A stretch of DNA of 64,000 bases from Litoditis marina (Eukaryota > Nematoda > Chromadorea > Rhabditida > Rhabditidae): contig OZ038434.1 in NCBI GenBank assembly GCA_964036275.1, positions 34,681,279-34,745,278 on the forward strand, written 5' to 3'. Below the pieces are notes generated by a model. That model saw nothing but the letters and a program-made list of their open reading frames with translations, did no database searches and was not told the DNA's origin. A program made the position numbers and the translations under genes. Below, piece by piece: positions 36,801 to 49,400 of the stretch. Each line of letters begins with the position of its first letter. Within the stretch, counting starts at the first letter, position 1.

Positions 36801-39800
36801 TGGTTTATCGTAGTTAGTCCAAAAAGATATTTTTTTTGCGATATTTAACAGTTTGACGTGCTATTCTTGAGTTCAGAAGTGCAGAAGTGCATCACTATAC
36901 CTATTTTGAGCTTTGTAGTATGTAGTTTTAAGATTTTATAATATGTCACTCAAAATTGTATTTTTTGGTTTTTCTCGTTTCGTTCAGCCATTTTTGTGTT
37001 TTCTGTACGTTCGATGCACAATTGAATAAATGTGTGAATTATTGGTTTTCATTGTATTTGATATCAATAGCAAAACAAAAATAGAGTATTTGTGCATAAT
37101 TGGAAGTACCAGCTGTTTTTAGCGGGGTACCAGCCGACCCTGGCCCTATTGCAAAACTACCGTAACCCGCCGCCCAAGTTGTGCACCAAGGTTTGATTTC
37201 ACAACTTGATATCAACTAGTGACCAATTTGGTGGCGCGAACCTTGGTAAACAACTTGGTTTTTTACTTCAGAGCAGAGAAAAGGCGTAGGTACCACCCAA
37301 AAACTAAGAATTGTGGGAACAGTGGAGGGACCTCCTTCCACGCAGCCCAGTTAAAGTAGGAAGATTACGTGGACCAATCCCGTGTCAACGGTCCTTTAAA
37401 CTGCAATTGAAAAATGTAGTACAGTATAAAGGGCTGAAGCGTTGACATTGGACCACATAATCATCCTTCTTCAAAACCAGATTCAAGGATCCCCCAGTCA
37501 GTTGACTTGCTTCCTCACCTTCTATAATCATGACCGATTGTGGCGGCGCGGCGTCCACGTCCATGCTCTCTTCTACATTGTCATCCTCAGCGATTACGGT
37601 GATCTGACTGGACGAGCCACTGGTCGACCTCTGACTGCGATCCGTGTGATCTGTAAATAAAAATATTCTTTATATTATTATTATATTCATTTTACTGAAG
37701 AAGAAAAAGCGTAACAGCGCTCGACTTTAATTAGTGAGCAAATTCACAACAAAATTTAACGATCTCTGAGGAAAATTTTTCTCTACAATAACACGTCTGC
37801 AACATGATTCATTTGAAATAGGGTCTTTGTTGGCACGAACTCAGTTATTAGCGGCATTTAAAGTCTTGATTTTCGTCACGAAGACAGCAAATAGCCAATA
37901 ATATAAAGATGTTCTAGATATCATCCCAAATAACAACAACATACCCTGTGTCTCTTCTGAACGTGTTTGAACTGCTCCACGTTCTATGATCTGCACGGAA
38001 GCGGGTGGCTCCATTGTAACCGGCACTTCGGGTGAGATGACCCCGGAAGAAGCTGGTTCTGAAATGTAGAATTACAAAAATTATTCGTTTTGGTGAATAG
38101 CATTTTCAAATACAAGAGATAGTCTTTTCAGAGATTCGAGTAGGTTTCCATGGGAAGATGAAATACCCGTAGCAAGCAAAAAAGTGGTAAGAGTGTTAGA
38201 CTCGTTTATTTATCTATACAAGATAACCTAGGGGTGGCAGAACATAGACTGAGCTCCCCTTTTAATGTTTTCGCCTCCGTTCGCTATTAACTCTTCATTT
38301 TGTATGTCTAATTGCTTAAATACTTCATCATAGTTTGAATATTTTACCCAAACAGATGACAGACGCGGGTGGTAGCAAGCTCTCATGGTCCACATCCATA
38401 CGATCCTCTCCCGAAGTGACAGTGGGTGTGTCCTCAGCCTGGAACAACTACCCCACTTTAACAATTGACAATTGACTTTTTTTCTTCTGCAGCTCCCAGC
38501 TCCTTTTACCGCCAACACTAGTAATGTCCGACTATTCGCCAAAAACTAGCCCGTTCTTGAATTTCATCACGTGAAAATTGATGATTTCGAAACGAAAAAA
38601 GACAAATTTTTCTGTTTTTGGTGAATAGGCATTTTATCGATTTATTCTGACCATTCCGACAACCTTACTGAAGTATGCTTGTATTGTATTGTACTGTGAT
38701 ATAGATTAAGATTACATACCTGCGCAGATCCCGACAAGGCAATCGCGTGTAATGGTCCGGGGTCCGAGACACTTTTCTTCACTGCCACAGCCGCTTCATC
38801 ATTATTCACCTAAAGTCAATTGTCATTTACACAAATATTGAATGTCGTATTCCATCTCTATCAAACCAAACTACAACTACTAACTGCAGGCTACTGCACC
38901 ACTTATCTTCCCGAATACTTGAGAAGAAGACGTTTCGTTACGGATAACTTACACCACATTTCATGACATTTTAGTCGAAAAATTAGGTTACCTTAAACTC
39001 GGTTAGGTTAAAATTAGGCCCTACTCAACTAGTAAGTAAAAAAGCAAATGACGCCTCATCAAAACAACAGCAAGCACATATGGAACCCACATCCATGTGC
39101 TGATCGGGTTCTGATGCCGACTTTTTCGGAGCCATGTCAGCGTTGAGGAAAAACTCCTTCAGAGCATCTGGAAATGTTCAAAATGAGAGCAAAAATAGAT
39201 TTTTTAAGAAAATGGGTGTACTTTGGTCACGTCTTTTGAAATCGCGTTTGGCCGAAACCGGAGAGGTACCAAACTCACAGTGGATTAGAACCCATTCAGT
39301 CGAAACGGTATAATACTGTTTCGCAGCGTCACCTGTTCTTAGGTACTGTGGCCGTACTCAACAGTATTGCGAGACTTTTTTTCTTCTGAAAATTGGCGAA
39401 AAGTTTGGTACTGCTAATTTCAGTTTTCGGTTACATAAAAGGTTACCAAAAACCCATTAGGTTTCCGAAACAACCGGTTAGATAGACCCACTTTTCAATA
39501 TAGGCGTCTTCTCATGTTGTGTGGCGACATTGGCAAACAACTTGGGACTGCATTTGGGAGAGATCATGAGCTTCTTCGTGACAATCAGACTGCCATTGTG
39601 CAGATGCGCTGCCTCGTGGTTCGAATCGCACTTCGTGTCGCACACCTGGCACATACCGTTCTTCACGTGAGTATTCTGCAAATCATACATGATTATTTAT
39701 CTACATTCAAAAAATGTGGCATTCGCTCATTGGAGAAAGAATAACCAAAAAAAGTGGAAACGAGCTCCCATTCGCCTGAATGGTAAAATTCGGCAATTTT

Positions 39801-40287
39801 TCTTGCACGCTATAGAATTTGTTGAGGAAAAAGGGGTTACCATTTCAAGAATACTCTTCAAAGTTTTGAGTTGATGAGTGGTCAGGATAAAGCATACACC
39901 AGTTAAGGTGTCCGAATAGCTACAAAAAAATCTGAAAACAGGTATATTTCGCCGAAAATAAGAGAATTCGTTCGTTTTTGACGAAAAATCATTAATATTC
40001 ACGGTTTTAAATTGATTTATGAGTCTTACCAAGAAATGAGCGGATGCTTCCTGATATTTTGTCTTCTCCTTTTCGAAGAAAGCCTTGCATACGCCACACT
40101 GGATCCCCTTTCTTTCCTTGCAAATGTGGGCCAGGAAAGCATCGTAGTTGGCAAAATTCTCTTTGCAGGCGCAGGAGAACCTGAAGAGGGAATTAAATTT
40201 GACAAATTGTGAAAATGTTTTGCCAATTTCGTATTTCAGCCTGCTTCTCCTCTTATCGAGAAAATCGGAAACCATGGAGAGGGAGAT

Positions 40288-40344
<57 letters not shown>

Positions 40345-40354
40345 AGAGATTGAG

Positions 40355-40447
<93 letters not shown>

Positions 40448-43400
40448 CTTAAAAAGTGACAACAGGTTAAAAAAATCAAAGGCAATCTCGGATTATCATT
40501 CCCTTTCACTATAACCATCAACCAACCTGGTCAGCTCGAGACGGTGTTCTTTCATCTGGTGTCTGGTACGATCGGCGGCCTTGTTGCACGCGTTGCCGCA
40601 CAGTGCGCACGGACTCATGTAGCAGTCGTAGTACAGATGACGGAAAACCTGCGGCAACGGCATCGAACGCGCGCAAAAACCACACTCCGCCATACCATCC
40701 TGAAAAAAGTTCATTCACACCAGTAAAGTCCGGCTATTCCACAGAACGCAGTTTGTTTTTAGATTTGAACACATCAAAATTGATGATTTTGCATCGAAAA
40801 TAGACATATTTTCTCCTTTTCTGCAGAAAAATGGCCTGTTTTTCGAGTTTTTGGCAATTTGAACAATTTTACTGGGGTGTGTTCATTATACCGCTGTAAC
40901 GAAAAGCTGGTAACAAAAATCATCCGCAAGACTCGAGTAATCTATATTATGTCCTATTTTCACTATTTTCTGTGCAAAATAACCAAACCGTGGTTTTCTC
41001 CCAGAAATGACAGCTTTTGTACGGAACGTACCCTGGATGTGGGGAAATTATTGGTGTGCGTGTACTCCACATGTCTTCGTAGATGACTGAGAGACGATAT
41101 ATTTTCCCGTTTTGGAGGAGTGCAAAGATAGCACACCAACTCGGAACATTCTCTGAAAACAAGATCTTTCAAAGAAATACTATTAGATGTGTGCGCAGTC
41201 GTGAACTGCTACTAAGACTATGGTGTGTTTTTCATCTAAAAAATTTACTATATGCTTTTAGGTATGTTTTTTGATCTCAACCTATTGCCAATAAGTATGC
41301 TTTCAATGTAAGAAAAACTCACGTGTGCTGCTTCAGATGTTTTTGCAGCTCTCGGTCAGTCAACAACTTCAGACCACAGAAGTCACACCAATGTGATGAT
41401 TGCTGGAATAATTGCACGATCTAGAGTGAGAGAAAAATGTTATCTTCTCATGTGTCGCATGAGAAAAGTCACTACTTTCTCTTATGTACTTATATAGTTA
41501 ATATTTTCCCCTCCGAAATTGAGCTGCGGGACATAAAATTGTTTTCAATCGAGGCATGAATCCGATTTCCAGCTTTCCACGCCCTTTCAATATCCTAATG
41601 AATTGAACCCACTCAGGTTACCGACTCAGGTAAACTAATGAACTGAACCCACTCTGGTAACCGAGTCTTGTCTTGGACTACTTTTCTTTTTTTTGATCCA
41701 ATTTTCTTTCGTTCCAATATCGCGGAAGGCTTTCGATATCAAAGAACAATGACTATTCGGCCAATCCTCATAGATGAAACTTCGCCTTGCGTAACCCAAC
41801 ACACCAGTATTCAACCGAATTCAGCAAAAAAAGACTTTTTTACTACTCTACTCAAGTATTACCTCCACCATGCCCACGTGTACAGTCTCCACCATATCCA
41901 CGTCAACATTGTCCACATGACTGATTTCTTTATCAACTTCCTCGTCGTCCTCGCCTGGGGGCGTTTCCCGGCTGCGGCTAGACTCCGCCCACATGGCTGT
42001 CGCCAACTTAGTCGCAATCCGACCTCCTCGGTTAATGACCGACACTGTAAAGAGAAACATACATGCACCAGTAAGGTCGTGACTATTTAACAAGAAGTAG
42101 TCCATGTTTAGATTGAAATACGTGAAACTAACGATTCTGCATCAAAAATAGTACAACTTCCATGATTTTTGCGAAATAGGAGTTTTTTTTCAAATTTTTG
42201 GGGTGGTCGCCACCCGACCTCGGTTAATTACGGACACTGTAGACAGAAACATATTGAAGATGAATGAAAAAGTACAGTTCGTTTTGTTGTTATACCAAAC
42301 AGGAGGTGATATGATTGTTTATTTTTGTGCTGAGGTGAGAACAAGATTTCCAACTCTAAACCAAACTACAAATGAAGAAACACCCAACAACATTACAAAA
42401 ACATACCCGGCTGGTCAGAGGTCATTTGGTCGTAGTTCCGCTTCAGAGTCAACGGAACTTCTTCCACTACCATGACGTCATCTGCAGCAACCGCCGTGGG
42501 AGGCTTCTGAAACAATCCCACAGTTTGAATTCACATGAAACAAGTTTTCAGATCACTGGACATGGATTGATTGAGCAGTGTTGAGCGAGCTGTGGCTGAC
42601 TATTAACCAGCAGACGAGAGAGTGTGTAGTAGGGTTGTTAATCGAGTTTGAAAATTCGAGTTTTCGAGTTTCGAGTTTTTCGAGTTTTGGGAGAAAACGA
42701 GTTTTTCGAGTTTCGAGTTATTCGAGTTTTGGGAATTTCGAGTTTTTCGAGTTCGAGTTTTCAGCGTTTCAAAAAAAAACCGAGTTTTCGAGTTGAACTC
42801 GAAAAACTTGATTTTCGATTTTCGAGTTTGGTCGTTAAGTTTTAGGATTTTATCGAGCTGAACAAATAATAATTTTTCGAGAAATTCGATTTTTTTTCTC
42901 GTGATTATGCGAGAATCGTGAAAAAAGAAGCATTTTATGTTTGAAATAGCAAAAAAAGTGCTGTGAAACGCTCATTCGTCCAATATTTCTGACTTGGGAC
43001 AAGGCCAAACTCGAAACCTCGAACTTTTCGAGTTTTTCGAGTTTCTAGTTTCCCGAGTTTGGAGAAAAACCGAGTTTTTCGAGTTTCGAGTTACTCGAGT
43101 TTTGGAGATTTCGAGTTTCGAGTCGAACTCGAAATTTCGAGTTATTTCGAGTTTTTTCGAAATTCGAGTTCGGCTTTAACAACCCTAGTGTGTAGATAAA
43201 AGATACGCAGATGAGCGAGCAGCTCGGAAACCCCACCCCCTACCAAAAGTGGATCGTAGGTTGTTCACAACCACAACGGTTTGATGGATCCTATTTGGCA
43301 ACTGTGTTTAAAGCGCACGTCACGAAGCATGCGTATTACAAGTGTAGTTGTCCGACAAGCCAGAAAAAAAGCCAAAATAACCAGCTCTGTATTTGCCGAA

Positions 43401-46400
43401 ATCGAGAGAAATTTCCATATTTCCAGGAAAGTAATGAAAGTCTATAATGGGAAATAGGCTAGTTTTTGTTTTTGTATGCATACAAACCTCCACATCTCTT
43501 TGGTTCGGCTGAAGATGGTCCCTTTTCGCCTTCAGGACGGGTAGAAATCCGTCGGGGGTCAGTCCACAAAATTCGTTGATTTCGCGCGTGATGCGAGTAG
43601 ACGGGTCGATACGCTGCACAGATGTCGACGATTCTGAAGCAAGTTCGAATTCACATCAAATTCCAGTAAATGTGTAGGTTTTACTTCCTTTTCATCAATG
43701 TCGGGAAAATTTCCCTACTTTCCATGTAAAATCGTGAACTATTTGAACCGAAAAGATTATTCACTTTTGCAGAGTTTTCGATTTTCGATCTCACTATTTT
43801 CGAAAAAGAGCCCCGCTTATTCGTGGAAAAACGTTTATTTTTCTAACTTTGAATGAAACAGGCTTCACAGCAAAACTTGCTCACATGTTCATATTTCCAT
43901 CTACCCTTATAAAGAAGTCAAAAAGTAAACGATACTAAAGTGAAGAAGTTAAGAACTACCTCTAACCGCCTTGTCATGATTAGCCAGAATCCCGTGAGCC
44001 ATGGCCAAATGACCGCGAAGGCCCAGAATGGAGCAGCACTTCTTGTAACATCTCGGCTCCGGACACATGATCGGTGAATTGGGCAGGCAACCAGCTGGCA
44101 GAATGCAGCGCACCTGAGAAAAGGATAGAAGATTAACATATTACATGCAGATGAACATATTCACTACTTTTGACACTTTTTTTGATAGAACTTACTTTTG
44201 ATGATTTTGAGTCGTTTCGAGGCAGTGATCATTCTACATATCACAATTCCAAAATGCAAGATGTATGATTTTGCTTAATAAAATAGGCCATTTCCAGTTT
44301 TCCACACTAGAAATGTCACAGGTTCAAAAGGTTTAGGACACAAGGAGCTCGTGGGTCTTACGTCGAGAACTCTTCATTTTTTGGGAATTATTTACTGGTT
44401 TCATAACTTTTCAAATGGAGTTCATAGGAAGGCCAATTCCATCCGAAACCCGGTATTCCGTTAACCCCATCAGGAAACACCCGGGTTAACCGGTTAACCC
44501 TTTTTTTTACAGTGTCTTTTGGAGGAAATTAGGGGTTAACAAGTGGTTAACAAAAGGGTTAACCAAGTAACCTGGTTAATGTTTAACTGATAGGGTCAAC
44601 AAAATACCGGGTTGAATAAAGAAATCGCCTCATCGTCACGATTAAATAACAAATTTTTACTTTCATTTTTGTGGTAAGTCTTCTGGATTATCGCACACTT
44701 TCCTTCACGAATAAACAAAAGCAAGCCGCTTATGTTTATCATCACTGAACATTTAGTTGCTGATCATCATGAAAGAGCAACGCATACAAACATTATAGGA
44801 TATTTTTGTGCTAGTCTTACATCAACCGACCTATATCAAACTAAAGTCAATGAGACGAGACTAAGTGTGCTTACGTTCAATCTAAGAACCGTACAAGCCG
44901 ATCGCGGTTACTGACCCACCTGAAGTGGGGTGTCGTACGGAGTTGGCTCCGAATTTGCACCTCAGGTTAAACAAAATAAAATCACCTAGTGGCGTTGATA
45001 CAGACTCTACATAACACTTTCTCAAAACTTCATCGCTCTGTCTTTTTTCAATTTTTTTCAAACGGGAACTCTGAGCACGAGTTAGTTATGTAAGTCACGT
45101 AGAATAGAAACGGATTATATGAAAGCTTCCCTAGCATTTTTGACTAACGTCAGAACTCTTCTATTTCTTACATTTAAATATTCACTGTTAAACTGCAAAC
45201 CTTCGGCTCTATTCATAACCCTGATGAAGTTCCTTCGAAGTGTGGTGGTAGGATTAGTTATTAACTGAAAGTTTAGCTCCATCCGGGACACTGCATTCGA
45301 TTAAGTTTGGGGTAGAAGCAAAACGTACCACTTTTTGTACTCTTTTTTCTTATTCTCCTAGTTTGTATCACTTTACATGAGCTTACCCTTATTTACACAC
45401 CACAAGAAAAAACTACAGCATCTACAAGACATGTGATCGTTTTCCCGAGTCCCCATGCTTTGAAATGGTGTATTCACTACAAGTTTTCGTTTACTTTGAG
45501 AATTACAGTGTAACTAGTAAGCTAACTTTCATTTTCAAATTCCGCTCCCTGTTAGATAGTATGCCAATTAGGGATGTGCAGAAGATAATCAAACGCTTGC
45601 CGCCATTCAAACACATACCGCTTACCCACTCCGGGTGCCATTCTACTGGTTGTCTCGCTCGCTAATTGAATTGACCTCTTTTAGTCGAGGGGGGTAATCG
45701 ACATGAAACCGAGCTCGTGCTTGGAATGTCTTTTATATTTTCCAAATTCACCTGAGAATTTTTTGTACATCAGACTAGCCTCACCTTTCCGTTGGCGAGA
45801 TCGAGCTCCTGCTTCTCAGCATTATCAACTTCATCCGAGCAACAGCTCAGAAAATGGGCGATCGCCGCATGATTCCCCTCGCAAATGCACGAACAGCGCG
45901 CACAGACAAAGATCCTGAAAAGCGGATAACTACAAATAAAGGAGTACTTTACGTATGACACAAAACAGACACGTTTGAAACGGAAAAACTGCAAATGCTG
46001 AAACTGGAACTGAAATCCACACTTTTGAGGGAACATTGACATTGACAGTGAGACCAAGAAGCTAAATAATTCAGAGAAAACCTTAATCGGACAAGTCATG
46101 GCCCTGTAAAATTAAGGCTGGTCCTTGTTAAAATCAGAGACCACTGTTTCTAATGAGGTTTAAGGGTCACGACTTACAAACTGAAAACTTCACACAAAAA
46201 TAGCGCAAATTTCACGGTAGTTGCGAATCGACTCACGCATCGTACAGTCCCGGGTAGTTGTCCTGCACATCAGTAGCTGTCAATTGTGTGGCCTTCATGC
46301 CACACATTATAGACAGCTGATCGACCAGGCTGTCACAGAGATCATTGCACAACGGTCCATCTACCGTTTCTGGTAACGTAGTTAGAACTCCATCATCCAT

Positions 46401-49400
46401 GTGATTTTCCTGAAACTATCGAAGTCACAAGAATGCGTTTCAGTGTGAACTAGTTGATGAAAATAATCTTTGTAAACGAGCTTTTAGATAAACCGATACA
46501 AACTGCTTCAATCCAACCAAGGAGAGCTCAGAATCCTGCTGCAGCAAGATCAGAGCACGTATAGATGACCAATCCAATCAAACTATCTCATTCAGCTCAT
46601 TATTTCTAGGATATCTTCAAAAAAAGTGAAAATGAAACAATACCTTCTGACCCTCAGTAACGTCATCCTCCGTGTAGAAGTGACTCGAGACCACATAGGT
46701 TTCATCATCAAACGACGGATCCTAAAAATATGCTATACTGAAACTAGACACCCTGGTGATTTTTATCGTCAGCCTAATCCTTTTCTCTTGCGGCGGTCAA
46801 GAAATATTTTTCGGAAAAGCACTTGTAACTGACCTTACTATGTTATTATTCAGAACCCCATTGAAGTGTCGATCGTTGTACTGTAGTCATATACATGCTC
46901 GTTCAATGTTCACTTTTCTGTTCATCATGGTTTCGATTATTGTTTTCATTTTGCTCAAATTCATTTGGTTTTTATTTACTTTCTGTTTCTCCATGTATCT
47001 CACATGCTTGCATGCATGCATGTATATAAATCAATCAATCAATCCCCTGAAAAAGTGTCACACATCGATAAATACGACGATATTATAGATATTTCACCCA
47101 CGTTTTCCACAGAAAAAAATCCTGTCGTTCCGAACATTTCCCAGATATGAACACATAGAGGAGCAAATTTGCACCAACCTGAGCTTTCAAAAACGCTGTC
47201 AGCATCTTCGAGGTTTCATCTTGTTCGATGGCGTAGTCATATGGGGTCTTGATTCCTATCGCCTTGCACATTTTCTCCTTTTGAGCCGTTGTGGATTCCC
47301 ATGCCTCAGCGAACTGTAAAAAACAATGAATGATATGGAATTACTGGTTCATGGGTCAACCGGCACCTCAATTATACCAAACTTCAAGCAAACCAGAACA
47401 AACCATGACAGAACTCGTTTTTCGTTATTAGATTTGATTACGTGAATACAGTCTCTGACGTCTGCGTTCTGGGAAGTTTCGATTTCGACAGCGACCACCG
47501 TCTTTTGAGAATCGTGATCGGTTTACAACGGAAACACAGAATAATAGACAAGAAGAAGACCGAGAAATATGTCAACCGGGCTATGTTCGATCATGGCATT
47601 CTCACATCTGGAGACCCCGTGGATGAAGATGGTTCTGTAGAAGAAGTGTACAATGATCTCATCTTCGGGATTCGGACCGCATATGAAGTGGCAAAGTGTG
47701 AACGAACGTTGAATCCCTTCATGTCAGATGCCACCATTGATCTTTTGAAAAGAAGACGCTCTCTCCAAAACTGCCGAACTATCCGGGGACGTCTGGAGTT
47801 CACTCCGATCAGCAAACTCGCAAGATTCAGCAGAAAAGAAGACGTTCGCCGAAGACGTGATGCCGCTCTCCGCAATGCCCTATCTCGCGGTGGTGGTCTT
47901 CGAAAGGTCATGCAGGAAGGATCCAACCGCCGGAACAAAATAATCGGACTGAAGGACGAAAACGGTGTCGTGCAGTATCATCCGGATCAGCTTTCATCTA
48001 TAGCCAAGCGTTTCTACAATAAGCTCTACGAAGATGACTCGCAAACGAATCCAGTTCCGAGTTGGATGGAGGACAGCACACCGCCATTTTTGGAGAAAGA
48101 CATCCGCAGCGCAATAGATTCCCTTCGTTCCGGAAAATCTCCTGGTTTGGATAGGATTCCCGCCGAGGCAATAAAGTGGTCTGGCTCAGTCGTGCTCAAA
48201 GATATTACAAGAATGTTCAACCAAATACTTGCTGGAGACGACATACCGGCTAGCCTGATGATGTCCAGAACTCGTCTCTTGTTCAAAAAGGGAGAAGTGT
48301 CCGAAATCGCCAACTATCGACCAATCACGCTTCTGAACACTTTTTACAAGCTTCCGTCAAGATGTGTTCTCAACCGAATTGAACCACTCCTCGATGAACA
48401 AATGTCTGAAGAGCAGTGCGGTTTCCGGAGAAAGTATGGTACATCGGACAACATCCACATTTTGCATCAAGTCATTGAGAGGGCCCGTGAATACAGAATG
48501 CCACTCTTTCTATGCTTTGTTGATTTGTCCAAAGCATTTGACCGTGTCCATCATCAAGCAATATGGAACACCCTAACTACACTTGGAATACAACAGCCAC
48601 TCGTTGACGTCCTTCGAAGCGTCTATCTTGCTTCAAAATGCTCCATCGATGTTAATGGACAAGATGTATCGATCGAAATCCGAAGAGGCGTCCGCCAAGG
48701 AGATGTCATCTCACCACGCCTGTTCACCACAGTGCTCGATGTTGCTTTGAGAGAACTGAATTGGTCTGAGGTCGGAATTCGTGTCAACGGGAAGTCTTTA
48801 AGCCATTTGCTATTTGCCGACGATTGCCTGCTTTTTGCTCCGGATAAAGACACGCTGAAGAGAATGATCAAGGAGTTCATGGCTGCTTGCGGAAGAGTCG
48901 GTCTCGAAATCAACATGGCCAAGTCAGAATACATGACGAACCAGAATGATGTATCCCCTCTACAATTTGCTGATGTCGCTCTTCCTCCGAAGCAAAGTGT
49001 GAAACATCTTGGAGTTACCGTGAATATATCCGGTGACTGGGATCCAGAGATGAGCCGAAGAATATCCTCCGCTTGGTTTGGATTCAACGAATATCAAACA
49101 ATTTTGAAGACTCCCAGTTTCCCGACGAGTATGAAAAGGAAAATCTTTCATGCTGTTATCATGCCGCGTCTCCTGTATGGTGCCGAGTCCTGGGCATTAT
49201 CGAATGGGAACAAAGATCGTCTCCGTGTCGTGCAGCGCAAGATGGAACGTGCCATGTTAAACGTGAAATTGCAAGATCGCCTTCCTTGTGCCACCTTGCG
49301 TGGAATCACTGGGTTAAAGGATGTAGTCCTTGAGGCCACAAAACTCAAATTCTCTTTTTGTTCCAGAATCTCCCAGGAATCGAGATCGATGGTCGTTGAT

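Larger units (their letters stand above)
33248..37276. mobile_element. 4-kb TIR-bounded block in an intron
   Basis: The left end has CTCTGAAGTTAAAAACCGAG then TTGTTTACCAAGGTTCGC; the right end has the inverse (GCGAACCTTGGTAAACAACT then TTTTACTTCAGAG). The similarity extends inwards for about 110 bp to TTACGGTAG at both arms (about 33356 and 37158). The block separates the two halves of the motif-exon array and carries a + strand spliced gene. I see no target-site duplication and no transposase. Confidence 0.6.

Noticed and set aside
40148..40462. Open frames of RE and SL repeats.
   Set aside because: They are translations of the GA microsatellite in an intron.
42578..43179. Open frames rich in EFRVF/SSFSS.
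   Set aside because: They are translations of the TCGAG satellite inside the hAT-like element.
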